From Micromussa lordhowensis (Eukaryota > Cnidaria > Anthozoa > Scleractinia > Lobophylliidae): a DNA stretch of 64,000 bases. The DNA is taken from the NCBI GenBank assembly GCA_964020085.1, contig OZ026606.1:19722801-19786800 (forward strand), read 5' to 3'. Shown here piece after piece: positions 1 through 11,029 of the stretch. The notes beneath the pieces are model-generated. The model was not told the DNA's origin, ran no database searches, and was given only the letters and a program-made list of their open reading frames with translations. Both the position numbers and the translations under genes were made by a program. Every line of letters starts with the position of its first letter. Position 1 is the stretch's first letter.

Positions 1-40
1 GTTATAGCTATCAGTTTTTATATTTTTATAGTTGATTGAT

Positions 41-118
41 TGTTGTACAGCGCTTTGAGCAATTAGTGGACACAGCGCTCTATAAGTGATTTTATTATTA
101 CTATTATTATTATTATTA
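41..118 (+). repeat. LINE/SINE-type 3' tail with (ATT)n
   Basis: Two GCGCT blocks (cagcgctttgag and cagcgctctataag) can form the stem typical of L2/UnaL2-like LINE and SINE 3' tails. They are followed by a run of ATT triplets. Only the tail is seen; no LINE reading frame lies beside it. The family assignment comes from remembered tail structure, not from a search. Confidence 0.5.
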
Positions 119-245
119 AAGTGAAACCAGAAAGAATATTGCATTCACGGAAAGTATTTCCAAGATGCTCTGCAGGGGAACCGTTGCCATGGTCAATCGT
201 ACTGCGTGCCAAGGTATCTGAAACAGAGGACGTGTTCATAACTTT

Positions 246-1416
246 CTAAACTTGTGTGTAATAGTCAACCAAGGCAGTAGATTTCCAGCCAATGTGCTTC
301 GCTACTTCTTCTTTGGACACGGCTAAAAGTCTTAGAAGAATGTAGTTTCCAGCTCTAAAACCATGGACTGATTCACCCTCATTGATGCCAAGGGAGGAAA
401 GGTACTTGAAAAGCCTTGCTTGAACGGTAGAAGCGAGAAGGGGAGCATTGAGAATACCACCTTTCTTGGACGTGAGACGGAAAAGAAAGCCAGAAGAAAG
501 GTCGACGTTCATAGCGGAACACAAGTTGACGAAAAACTGCAAATTCCTAACAGGGCAAATAGCGGGATTAGCCGTTTGTTTAACTGCAAAGGCTCTTGAG
601 AGTTTCCCCCTTAACGTTTTACCCACGCGTTGGTGAAACAGAAGGCTAGAACCATCAGGATGTTTTAAGACATCAATCGTCTTAAATCTGCCCAGGTCGG
701 AAGCTCTGTCGCCAGAGAAAAAGTCGAGCGAGAAAAACGCCAGGTCACGGGCATAAATGTAACGTTTTGAAGGAGAGATGCTTTTACCTAACAGGAGACT
801 CCTTAAGTGGTATACAAGTTTCTTGAACTTATCAAAAAATAGAGGGGGTCGCTTGCTTTGGAGACACTCTAGCCTGAGCCTGCTCTGTTTGAACAGATTT
901 GAGGTATTGTTTAACTGATAAATGCGAGGCAGGATCTCCAAAACCGAGACGATCGTCCCAGTCACCAGAACGACCCAAGGCGTTAAAAATAGAGCGTAAT
1001 TTCCCGATGAGAGAATCCACAGTGCCCGCAGATAACCGAGTAGGACAGTTACAGTTCTGTTTTCCTTGTAAACCAAGGAACTGACAAGAGTCAAAATGCA
1101 CCATTGTTTTGCCTTTCCCATCTTTCCATACTAGAAAATGGACGATATCCTTTGGGGTAGCCGAAAATAAAGTCTTCTGCGGTTGAAAAAAAGCCAGAAA
1201 AGAGGAAAGTTCGGACTCCAGTTGCGTTTTCTGGCGCTGGTAAGCCGAAGAAGCTCTAGCGGAATCGAGCTCCTTTATCCTGGCATCTATATGCACAAGG
1301 TCAATCTTAAGCCTTTTGGACGCGAGACCTGGGATACAAGGAAATCGTTGAAGCCCACACTGTTGGCAGAACTGAAAGCAGTCGTCGTTTGGATACGAAC
1401 ACTCACTACACTGCAC
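246..1416 (-). pseudogene. DIRS-like tyrosine recombinase, frameshifted
   Basis: Two overlapping minus-strand frames make one protein. The upstream frame (1416-832) starts with a CxxC...CxxC ribbon (CSECSYPNDD...CQQCG) and a helical core-binding region. The downstream frame (1121-246) carries the catalytic domain. Numbered in the 291-residue downstream frame, the catalytic set is R139 (GDRASDL), H253-x-x-R256 (VHGFRAG), H276 (KHIGW) and a C-terminal Y287/Y288 (VDYYTQV). The frames must be joined by a shift near 830-870, so the copy is not translatable as it stands. The enzyme would cut and rejoin DNA to integrate a circular cDNA. It is the last gene of the element, as expected for DIRS. Confidence 0.85.
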
Positions 1417-1525
1417 GGCTGGTCGCCAAACTCGGGGAACCGAGAAGGTGTCCTAAATGAAAAAAGTCTGAATTAGGGAGAAACTCTAAATGCCCAAAGA
1501 TCCCAAGGCAAAGGACGAGGAAGGA

Positions 1526-1978
1526 TCACTCCTGTTGACGCGGGAATAATAGCACATTGTGGTCACCCAAAGCACCGAGGCGGACAAAATCTTGAGCACG
1601 CCCTGAGATAACCGGCCACCAGTAACGCCGGGGAAAAGGGTCAGGCACAACAATGGTGAACGGGCTGGGTTGGGAGTCCAAGAATCGTAGCAAAATCCCG
1701 GTTAAAGCCAATGGGGGAAACACGTAGGCCTTGTCTAAACGATGGAGAGTTTGGGAAAAGACGTTAACCCCGGCAGAGTTTTGAGTTGGCCAGGGGGTAA
1801 AATGTTTCAGGGGTGGCCTTGAGCATCCAAAGGCGTATTTGAATCCAGGGCCATTAAATCGATGGAGTGAGGCGCCAGCGTTTCTCAATGTCCATCCAAA
1901 TACGAGGGGACAGCATACAATCACTGGAAGAGAGAGTCCTGGAGGGGGCATCAGCGAGATTACCCTTTGAAGGAACAA
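1526..1978 (-). pseudogene. RNase H/C-terminal tail of DIRS-like polyprotein
   Basis: This minus-strand frame contains the block VFPPLALTGILLRFLDSQ followed by TIVVPDPFPRRYWWPVIS. That pattern (NPP-like turn, then VP..P...WWP.L) ends the RNase H region of DIRS and related retroelement polyproteins. It lies between RT and recombinase, as expected. The region just upstream is interrupted by the 125-bp duplication, so only the end of the domain is continuous. The assignment rests on pattern recognition and position. Confidence 0.6.
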
Positions 1979-2130
1979 AAACTAATGATAGGGCGATATT
2001 AAATTGCAAAGAAGTCTCGTGAATGGCTTGGACGACGTCAGTTAAGGCCTTGCTTCTACTATCTTGATTCCTCTAGGCGCGAACTAAGGGGAGGCTACCA
2101 ACATGGGCATCTACTCGGGAGGCCGCGAGG

Positions 2131-2380
2131 GACGCAGCACCAGCCATGAGGGTATTCTTGAGTGCCAAAGCTTCTCTGATGATTATCGGTTGGGAACTAT
2201 CCACAGATGACCAGTAGTCACGCACTTGAACGGAATTTCCAGATTTGTCGGAGAAGACGCAGCACCAGCCATGAGGGTATTCTTGAGTGCCAAAGCCTCT
2301 CTGATGAGTATCGGTTGGGAACTATCCACAGATGACCAGTAGTCACGCACTTGAGCGGAATTTCCAGATTTGTCGGAGAA
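2131..2380. repeat. 125-bp direct tandem duplication inside the retroelement
   Basis: The stretch beginning gacgcagcaccagcc at 2131 recurs at 2256 with only a few mismatches. The period is 125 bp, which is not a multiple of three, so the duplication itself breaks the reading frame between RT and the RNase H tail. Confidence 0.85.
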
Positions 2381-2430
2381 GACGCTACCACCCCAACCTG
2401 AGTTCGAGGCATCAGAAAAAGTAGAAATAA

Positions 2431-3840
2431 CTACAAGTCTCTCATCAAACCAGGGAAGACAACCTTGCCAGTTATCCAGGAATCTTCAATATTGGATTTC
2501 TCGTAAAAGGTTACCAGCGACAACAAGCGGTCTATGGGGTGACTTAGAACCGGACGAAATAGCACAAACGAGGCACGCGTATAAAGTCGAGCAGCAGAGA
2601 CAGCGATAGAGAACGAGGTGGTTTTGTCAGCGAAACGTTGCAAAGTCTTAAGGTCCACAGATTGCTGGGATAAAATGAATTCTCTCAAAGTTTAAACTTG
2701 AGTTTCTTATCCTCTGTGAGAACGAATGCCATTAAAACAGAATCTGAGAGGTAACCCAAGAAACGGACGCGGTGGGATGGGACAAGAGACGATTTTGACA
2801 ACGCGAGCGTATAACCCAATGAAGTGAGAACTGAAACGAGAATAAAAGCCGCGGCCTGGGCCGATTCAAAGTCAGACCAAATTGGAGAGGTTGGTTTCCG
2901 ACGCGCCACAAGCTGGCCTGCATGGCGATCGTCGATGTATTGCGAGCAGGGTACTCCCAGAGTTCTAATCTAACTAGTCGCCAACAAACCAGTGGAGTGG
3001 TAGACGTAGGCACTTGCCTTCCATCCGAAGGGGGGGGATATTATAAACGAAATAACACCCTTTCCACGAAAGCCCAAAAAGGGTTCTACTAGACGGAGAT
3101 AGACAAATGTGGTGGTAGCCACTCTTGTCATCACAGACAGTCTGAAAATGACCAGGACCAACGTACCTGGGGAGGTCAGATAAGTAATCCAACGAAAAGG
3201 GGCAATCCTTAATCCACAAGTTTAAAAACCGTTCATCGTGGCACATACGTGGTTTGGTAGGCTCAACAGTTATGGGCATAACGAGATGTGGGGGCTGGAC
3301 TTGCCCCACTTTACCCCAAAATATAAGCGAGCCAGTCTTAAAGCGATCGATAATTGTGGAGGAGATAAAATCTTCAAACTGGGAACAGATGGGGTTATTA
3401 GGAAATTCCATTGTAGAAGGAAACGGCGCATCGTAAGATTTGCCCGCGAACTGGCCTTTAAATGGAACTATAAAATCAGCAACGTCGACTTTGTTCCGAA
3501 TAAAAGAAATCGGCTCCACTTGGGAAGGAAATTGTTCGGAGATGTACTCCCAATGAGGTAAGTTGTTGTGAAGTTGCCCAGGTATAAAAGAGGCCGGATC
3601 TCTAAAGACGTGCAAACTTGGACAGGCGTGAAGGAGAAAAGAAGCCACTTGCCGAGGCGAGGGGAGTGGGCCGACAAAACTGGTGGGCTGGCCCTCCCAA
3701 TTACACCATTTTTGCGTGACAAGGGGGGGTTGACAACTCGAAATAGAGGCAAAAAAGGGAGGTTTGAATCTCTTGTAAGGGGGCGATCCCTGAAAGAGAA
3801 CAAATAAAAGGGCTAAGAGGGAGGACGAAGAAAAACCCAC
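2431..3840 (-). pseudogene. DIRS-like reverse transcriptase, frameshifted
   Basis: Several minus-strand frames together give an RT domain. The finger/palm entry VMPITVEPTKPRMCHDERFLN comes first. Motif A follows as TVCDDKSGYHHI (about 3100-3141), then motif B as PFGWKASAYVYH, then the catalytic YIDD at 2928-2939 in QYIDDRHAGQLVARRKP. After it comes SLGYTLALSKSSLVPSHRVRFLGY, the usual connection region. The frame changes at an 8-G run near 3030, and a TAG stop precedes YIDD by 14 codons. The protein would copy element RNA into cDNA; this copy is inactive. Confidence 0.85.
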
Positions 3841-4006
3841 CAGAGTTGCCGGCCTTAAGCAACCTCAGAGAGGCATAAAGGCATTAGACACCCGTACTCA
3901 AGGCGTGACAAAACTGGAAAAAGTTGGGACGTACAACAATAAGATAAGATAAAAAGACAAAAAAAAGAATGCACGAGGTTTTCTTTCATAGCAAAAAAGC
4001 AATGGC

Positions 4007-4481
4007 TCAAAAAGAAGTACAATTCTTTTGAAAATGACCACGCTGGCCACAGTTGAAACAGAAACCACGAGCTCTGGCGCCTCTTCGAGCGCCCCTTGCA
4101 GAAACACCTTTGGCTCCGGGGAGCTGTGGCTGACTCCACCTAGCATATGGATGAAAATAGCTCCTCCTTGTTTCCTAATAGCAGGATAATGAAATTCCCA
4201 AAATCTGGGTAGGAGGAGAGAGGTCTGATTTGACGGAGAATAGCCTCATACCTAGACGCTGAAGGATCAGCAGAAACTCTAGCTTCGTCTGCAAGTGTCT
4301 GAAGGGCTGCCAAGATCGCAAAGGAGTCCCTAATGTGGTGAGGGGCGGAAGCCAGCTGCCGGACAAGCTGGAGGGTAACAGAAACATCCGTACCTTTGCC
4401 AGTTTCTGCTGCTGTGTTGAACTGCTCTTTGAGGTCAATATTTGTTGCGCCAACTAGAAAATAAGATAAGGAAGCCGGCAA
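4007..4481 (-). pseudogene. Gag-like region with CCHC zinc knuckle, frameshifted
   Basis: The upstream frame (4481-4140) is a helical, charged protein without recognised motifs. A different frame opens near 4150 and reads an arginine-glycine-rich stretch (ARGARRGARARG) followed by CFNCGQRGHFQKNC, a perfect C-X2-C-X4-H-X4-C zinc knuckle at 4060-4019, ending at a TGA at 4009-4007. The knuckle is the nucleic-acid-binding signature of retroelement gag proteins. The frame change just upstream of it is a decay mutation or a sequence error. Confidence 0.75.
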
Positions 4482-4756
4482 TTACTGGGAGCTGTTAAAA
4501 ATTACACGCAAATTACTCGTTATTCGACTTTCCAGGCCGGAAAGGAAATTATCCCGGCGCCACGGAGCACGTTTAAACAACGAGAAATCAATATAAGCGA
4601 GACGAAAATCAAACAGAACCACAAGCATAAAACTAGTTCGACACCAGCGGAGACAGAAAGGTCGGCCGCCACCGAGAAATAGATGGGTATAAAACAAAAC
4701 AAATGGCGCAATGGAAAATGTTTTAGTAAAACCTCTCGGTCATTGAAGCTTTCCCT

Positions 4757-4998
4757 TCCCGGCCACAACCGCCAAACATTACTCGCATCCCGGCCACAAC
4801 CGGCAAAAAATTATTCTCCTCTCGGCCCCAACCGACAAAAACTCTTCCTTACCCGGCCACAACCGAGCCAAAACAAAATTATTCCCTTCCCGGCCACAAC
4901 CGAGTAAACGAAACGAAGCGAGGAATACAACAGAATGGTAAACTAACACTCAGCCAGAAGCGAGCGTGTTAGGTAAAACTCAACGGCCCCAACCGATA
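4757..4998. repeat. Tandem array of CCGGCCACAACCG motifs
   Basis: The 13-14 bp core cccggccacaaccg (or cggccccaaccg) occurs five times between 4757 and 4905 at spacings of roughly 31-37 bp, separated by A/T-rich linkers, with another cggccccaaccg at 4984. It lies between the gag leader and the gag body of the retroelement, so it is probably an element-borne leader or intron repeat. Confidence 0.75.
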
Positions 4999-5136
4999 AT
5001 CTAATAACAAAACCGCGGGGGAGTTGCAAAATTCGTCCCTGACAGAAAAACTGCCAGAAAAAGGACGTGGGAAAACTAGCGACACGTGTGAAATTGCCGA
5101 AACGAACAAACCGCAAATTAAAGAAGGAAAATTTAC

Positions 5137-5274
5137 CTCGGCATGTGGAGCGCCGGCCGCAGCATCTGGAGGGTTTTCCTCGGCAACAGCAGCAGCAACA
5201 GCAGGAGGAGGAGGCGCCTCGGGAACGTCAGCAGGTAAAACAACAACTGGGGCGGGAGGTTGTTCATCGGCCAT
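5137..5274 (-). CDS. Possible 5' leader exon of the retroelement gag
   Basis: A minus-strand ATG at 5274-5272 opens 46 codons, MADEQPPAPVVVLP..., rich in Pro, Ala and Glu. The stretch ends at CCGAG|GTAAAT, a plausible splice donor, with the donor GT at 5136-5135. A pyrimidine-rich acceptor-like tract ending TTTTCTAG lies near 4456, but the phase does not join cleanly to the gag frame there. It could also be the first exon of a host gene into which the element inserted. Confidence 0.35.
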
Positions 5275-5339
5275 CTTGGAGTAAACGACGCAAGAATCGA
5301 TCTTTCCCGCGCTTGCTGCTAAACTGGACAAATTCACCT

Positions 5340-6109
5340 TTACACGTGTTTATTTATATTATAGCTATTCCCAAAGGGGAAAACTAAACACACGCTGGAA
5401 TTAATACCCTAGAAAGAGATAGGCACGAGATTATAGGCTGTAATAGAACGAGCGACCATTGGGAATAGATCTTGAGGCACGTTGATGCAAACGCGAACAA
5501 TAAAACTCTCCCCACCTTATTTTGTTTACTTTTCTTCTAACCCGTAAAACGATCGCACGGAAAAATATCACCTATTGACAAAGAACACTTCAAAGTAAGG
5601 CTGGAAGATCACTTGCTCCGCTGGTCATTCTGGGCGCGCGGAATCTCGATTGAGCGCGTGAACAACTTCGCTCATGCGTAAAGTGGAATCTAGTCAACTG
5701 TGAATTTTTATTTATTTTCCAACTTCGTGCGCCTATATTTCCGCTTCCTATCTGTGGATTATTTTTAAGTTTTGATGACACCTAAGATCAACTGGCTGCG
5801 TATATATACCAATTTTTGAAAAATTATCTAGTTTGAAAAAAATTATAAAAGCAATAGTCGAAAAGTAGTTTTTTCTTTCATCTACCCTACAGAATTTTTT
5901 TAAACTTAAATATTTTGATTATCATCCCTAATAACATATAATATAGGAGTCTGAGAAGATTTCACCAACCTGTTCTCTCTGTGGTAAATATATTTCATAC
6001 TGATACGATGAACCAAACTGTATTTCGAAAAGAATTGGTAAAACTAGTCTGGGGAAAATGAAAACTATTTCGAGCAACGGGCAAGAGGACTTAGAATACG
6101 TCAATGACG
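5340..6109. other. No gene seen
   Basis: AT-rich DNA between the retroelement and the first P450-cluster duplication. The short reading frames here show no recognisable motif. Confidence 0.5.
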
Positions 6110-7830
6110 TAGAAGTCAAGGATGTTTTTAAGGAGGCAAACTCGGTTGCTATGTTTACTGATAACAACCTCCGCTGGGAACACGCAATGTTCCTTCCTAC
6201 AGTGGGCTGTAATCATGGCATATCTATATTAAATCGCCTAAACACCATTGACACGTGAACTTAATTCAAACAATGTGCAGGATTTGTACACGAAAATGTA
6301 CAATATGTTGTGCGTTGCTTTCATCGCTTATGGGTCTTCCCTCGGGAAAGTTTAATTCCTACCTTCCCAACATCATAACGGTGTTGTGCCTTAGATTTTG
6401 TCTTTTATCAGCAGTAATGCATAAGCTTTGGATTTTTTGATAAACTCTGCAAAAGTCATAAGGATACTCTTGAATGATCATCTGTTTAATTTGTTTCTAA
6501 CAAGACCACTACAGTTGATTTATACTGTGTTCACGGGCCGGTACAAGAAAACAAATTCACAGCCTCTTGTGGCCTGTCAACTTTGATCAGTAAGGCATTA
6601 TTTTGCCTTTTTTCACGATAAAAGCCTCCGAAAATACACAAAGATTCGTCACTATTCTTCTATTTTTGGTTGAGAACACGCAATACGTTCCTTGTTAGTA
6701 TCGGGTTTTGTCATATAATGGCTTTCTGATTGCTCTAATTACTATGTATTTATGGCTTTGTATTTAATATTTATCGGCGACATCGTTCTAACAAAGAACA
6801 TTTCCTCTTCAGACTATTTTAACATATTGCTTTTTGACCCAGATGAATTTAGTAAACGTTCACCCGCATATGGCTTTTCATTCCAAATACCAGTTCTAGT
6901 AGAATTCCTGAATTAGTTAATAATTAAATTAATCCCGGTTAGAGAACGGACCTGCCATACTACCATTTTCAAGACAATGCCGCGACTACAGTACAGAAAA
7001 TACCGAAATGATTGAGCCCAAGTCTCCATTTGTAAACGAGAATATATTGAATACCTTACTGAAAAAGTGGGCTGTAATTTAGTGGCACCTGTAAGGCGAG
7101 GATGGGTAAAAAGTGCAACTGTCGCTGTCGCTGCAGAGGCAGCTTCGAAAAGGTTTGATGATTCGTTCCAGTCAGGAAATGGAACAATAAGGTCTGCCCG
7201 GCAAGCGATGAAAAGTCTTCAAACGGAGAGCTGAAGGTGACGAAGAAGGGAAATGTGAAATTGTTTTGCCTTCACCTCTTGCAGGTCCATGGTTTTGAGC
7301 GAAAGATTGATCAAGGAATTTATATGACGATAAACACAGTTTTTACACATCTTTGACCTCTTGTTTCATCACTGACTTACATCGGCGATTGTCAACAAGT
7401 GTCGTTGTTTATCACGCCATTCTATTTTGACCAAACGATTTTTGTTATGTTCTTAACTCGGATTGAAAATCGTTGGTAGTGGTAGATGTTTACTCAGTTT
7501 GGCCGTAACTGTAAGATCGCTCTAGCTTATTTAAAGTAAAAGCCCGGCGAAAGCGGAAAGTTCTGTTGAAAGCGGTGAAGATAAATGAAGGCTGGAATCG
7601 AGGAGGCAGAGGAAAGACGTGCGCCTTGACCCCGCCAGGCTTGGTGACCTACTAACAACTTCGTGGGCAAATTGTTCACACGACAACAATAAATAATAAG
7701 AATTAGAGGGAGGTAGACAAAACAGTCCCCTTCGGAGTTACCTACGACCCGGCTACATAACTTTTAGTTTAACCAGCAAGAACTGCTTGACTGTTTTAGT
7801 CTAAACTGAGTAAATGCTGTAAGTGATCTG
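6110..7830. repeat. Decayed P450 5' unit, copy 1 (paralogous to 9035-10560)
   Basis: Long blocks match 9035-10560 in order: the ggaggcaaactcggttgctatgt block (6131 and 9051), the gggctgtaatcatggcatat block, the acaaagattcgtcac block, the exon-1 relic and its upstream TATAAATT region. The two copies are separated by about 2.9 kb, so an ancestral P450 5' segment was duplicated here and then decayed. Confidence 0.75.
7151..7227 (-). pseudogene. Cytochrome P450 exon 1 relic (copy 1)
   Basis: Read on the minus strand this gives PFEDFSSLAGQTLLFHFLTG, matching the ER signal-anchor of the P450 exon 1 relic at 9893-9752 (FFEDFTWLAGQVFLFHFLVR) and, less closely, the intact exon 1 at 19270-19126. The start codon, the proline-rich hinge and the splice donor are no longer clear. 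It is a decayed first exon. Confidence 0.65.
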
Positions 7831-8559
7831 CATTTCCATCGCTTTCTCGAGTAGATGCTTCGATAGATGTATAGCAAAAGCACTTGATTCCATTTTTCAT
7901 CGCAAATGTTCTGGTCATTACATTTTTACTTCTCTTCTATATCATATAGCCATGGATTTTCAAAATTTCTCATGTATTGTGTTTATCATTTGTTAAAGCC
8001 TGATCGCGAAATAAAGACACTGAGTGAGTTTTATTAATTGGTATTGTTGCTCATGCGATTCTTCTACTTCCTTGTTTATAACGTTCGCAAGTCTTAATTA
8101 TCAGGGACAATAACTAAAGATTGGACTACAAGTACGCAATTGAATACGAGTAGGATTTTCGAATTTCAAATCGGTGACATTTCCAGAGCTGGTCCTTGCT
8201 CTTCATGTTGGTTTGAGGTGGAGAGGGTAGCTCATGTGATGAGATGGCTGTGTGATGACGTGATAATGTAAAGCTTGCAAACTGGAATTGAAGATTCTGG
8301 CGTTCTCGAACTCGATCAAGCCTAAAGTACCTTGTTATCCCTGTGGAATGATTTTGATCACAAGGAATCTTATCGTTTACCGAAACACGAGGGGCGTCTT
8401 TCTATCTACTATGTTAGTCATGGTAAAGTCAATTAAACTAAAATTATTGCATACAGCTCAATTCGAAGCGGTTACAGTTCATATTTATATTAAACCTTGT
8501 AACATTATTTAAATTTTAGTTTTCCGTTAATTTCTTCATATTCAATGTATTGAACAATC

Positions 8560-9893
8560 ATTTTCCTTTTTTTGCACGAAGTCTAACTCGAAGTCTTAAA
8601 ATGCGTAGACCGGTAATTCGAAGTTTAACTTGAAGGCCAATGCGAACTTCAACTCGAATCCAAATTCGATGGATCATACATGATACTCCTTCTTGAATGA
8701 CGTTAACTACATTCAGCATCACTGTAGAGTAGTTTGCAAGCATCGGGCTCACCACAGATCCGTATTTCTGTGTTATCATGGCTTGGTTAAGATGTAGGAT
8801 CCCTCCAAGGTACAAGCAAGCCCCTGCTGAGAGAGGGCAAGAAGCATTTGTAGATTTATCTTGTTTTCAAATTTATATATACACTTTACTTGCAAAATCA
8901 ATTCCTGTCGTTTAGATCATTTGTAATTCCTAACACCCATTCCATGACGTGTTTATGCCATGAAGTCTTAAAATATCTTTAATTGAAACTAGAATGCGTA
9001 TTTACCCGAAATATGTCCGTGACGCCGTCTAAGTCAAGGACGTATTTTAAGGAGGCAAACTCGGTTGCTATGTTTATAACCTCCGCTGAGAACATGCAAT
9101 GTTCCTTCCTACAGTGGGCTGTAATCATGGCATATCCATATTAAATCTCCTCAACACAATTGACACGTAAGCTAATTCAAACAATATGCTGGATTTGTAC
9201 ACGGAAACAATCTGTTGTGCTTTGCTTTTCCGTCATTGCTCACGTTTCATGCTTCACTCAGGAAAAAAGTACAAATTGTATTGTAGAAAAAAGTTACCTG
9301 CTAATCTCTGTAACGGTTTTGTGTCTTAGATTTTGTCTTTTATCGACAGTAACGAGTACTTGCTTCAAATAAACTCCACAACTGAGATAAAGAAATTCTT
9401 GAATGATCATAAGTTGTCTTTAACAAGAGCACTACAGTTGATTTATGGACTTTATTATGTGCACGGGCCGGAACAACATTCACAACCTTTTGTCGCCTCT
9501 CAAGTAAGGCTTGTTTTGTCGTTTTCTTTTCATGATAAAAGCCTTCAAAACTGCACAAAGATTCGTCAACATTCTTCATTTTAGTTGAGAACACATAGTA
9601 TTTTCCTCTGTCGTACCGGCTGGCACTCTGATTGCCCTTCAGTCATAATTTATGTCTCAGTTTGCATTTAATATTTATCGGCGGCGAAAAATAAAAACGA
9701 AGTGCAGTCGTCGCTTAAAACGACTAAAATAAAGTTAAAAAATAATCTTACTTATCACATCCCACGGTCCTCGAGGCAGGGACAGCTTGGAAAACGTTTG
9801 ATGATATACCCCAGTCAGGAACACACGCACGAGAAAATGGAACAAAAAAACCTGCCCAGCAAGCCACGTAAAATCTTCAAAGAAAGAACTCAT
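8560..9893 (-). pseudogene. Cytochrome P450 pseudogene (exon 1 plus truncated exon 2)
   Basis: Exon 1 (9893-9752) starts MSSFFEDF, has a hydrophobic signal anchor (QVFLFHFLVRVFLTG) and a shortened hinge LPRGPWDVI where the intact gene has LPPGPWGMPVI. It ends at ATAA|GTAAG in the same phase 1 as the intact gene. Exon 2 begins after ...CTCAGCAG at 8823 and reads LHLNQAMITQKYGSVVSPML, aligning with the intact gene's LDFTKMAQKYGDVFSLML for about 45 codons. Homology then stops and the DNA becomes a degenerate repeat of ACTTCGARTT-like units. No I-helix, ExxR or haem loop follows, so no active enzyme is encoded. Confidence 0.75.
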
Positions 9894-10248
9894 GATGGCC
9901 AGAGAAAAATATTTGAACATTTTTTTCTTCTCCTCTTTGCAGGTCTAGGCCAAATGGTTCTGAAGCGTGAAGCTTAATCAAGGAATTTATACGCCGGTGA
10001 ACACACTTTTTTATAAACCATTGACCTCTTGTTCCGTCACTTATATCGGCGATTGTCACGACATTTTTTTAAGTATCGGCGTTTATCACGCCATTCTATT
10101 CTGACTCGAGAATTTTTGTTGTGTTCTAAGTTTAGTTCAGTTACTCGGCTTGACCATAAAGTTAGGCCATAAAGGCCCAAAGGAACCGGATTCTTTTGAA
10201 AGTCACTTTGTGGTGAAGATAACTGAATTCGCTCTTCAAAATCGTAGC

Positions 10249-10302
10249 CTGTGTACAGCCGCCCCTCTCCGATTTTCTGAGGGGAGGGGCGGCTGTACAC
10301 AG
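10249..10302. repeat. GC-rich perfect hairpin inserted in P450 copy 2
   Basis: Arms ctgtgtacagccgcccctc (10249-10267) and its exact reverse complement (10284-10302) flank a 16-base spacer. The paralogous stretch near 7590 lacks it, so a short foldback insertion followed the duplication. Confidence 0.8.
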
Positions 10303-11029
10303 ATTACAGAATCGAGGAAGCAGAGGAAAAACGTGCCCCTTGTCTTGGAGATAACAAGACATGTTGTGGGCAAGTTTTTCACACGACAATGAACCAATTG
10401 GAATTAGAGAGGCGTAGACAAAAAGGCTACATAACTTCAAGTTTAACCAACAAGAACTGCTTGATTGTTTTAGTCGCCGGTGAAGAAATAACTGAGTAAA
10501 TGTTGCTCCCAGAACCACTTTTGTGTTTGTCCGAATACAAAATAATTGGAGTAATGGCAGCGTTTCCCTCTTCTTTGTAAATTCCAAGTTAAAAAATAAT
10601 AAGCCAGTTCTGTTACGGTATTAGACACTGGTAATGTTAAGCGTCTGGAATTAGACTCGAGAGCCTAGAGAAAGGTTTAAAAGGTCTCTGGCCCACAGGT
10701 TTAAATGAAGCAATCAAATATTCCGTATCCGCACCGGCATAATACAGTCAAATATGAGTCAACAAACTTCCTGGCTATTGTTTTAGCTTGTCTTTTTAAA
10801 ACTTGTTTTAAAGATGTTTAGTTTGTTTTATTCATGTTCATAAAACTGCTATTTAGCTTGAATAACTGTGGCGTGACCAGTGATGACCTTTGCTCACTGA
10901 GTGCGGTTTCAGCTATTTCCGTGGATTTTAGGCACGGTGCTGTGGTTTTTGCCAATTTTTATCTCGGAATTGCGGTTTGAAACGGGTCAACGATCGCTTC
11001 CTTACTCACTTCCCCTACGAATATAACTG

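Larger units (their letters stand above)
246..5274 (-). mobile_element. Decayed DIRS-like (tyrosine recombinase) retrotransposon
   Basis: Read on the minus strand, the order is gag leader and CCHC knuckle (5274-4007), reverse transcriptase (3840-2431), RNase H-type tail (1978-1526) and tyrosine recombinase (1416-246). This gag-RT-RH-YR order is that of the DIRS/PAT/Ngaro order of retrotransposons, which insert with a tyrosine recombinase instead of a DDE integrase. No terminal repeats were recognised, so the outer limits are those of the coding parts. The copy is dead: there are frameshifts between gag blocks, at an 8-G tract near 3030 in RT, and near 830-870 in the recombinase, a stop just upstream of YIDD, and a 125-bp tandem duplication at 2131-2380. 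Confidence 0.8.
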
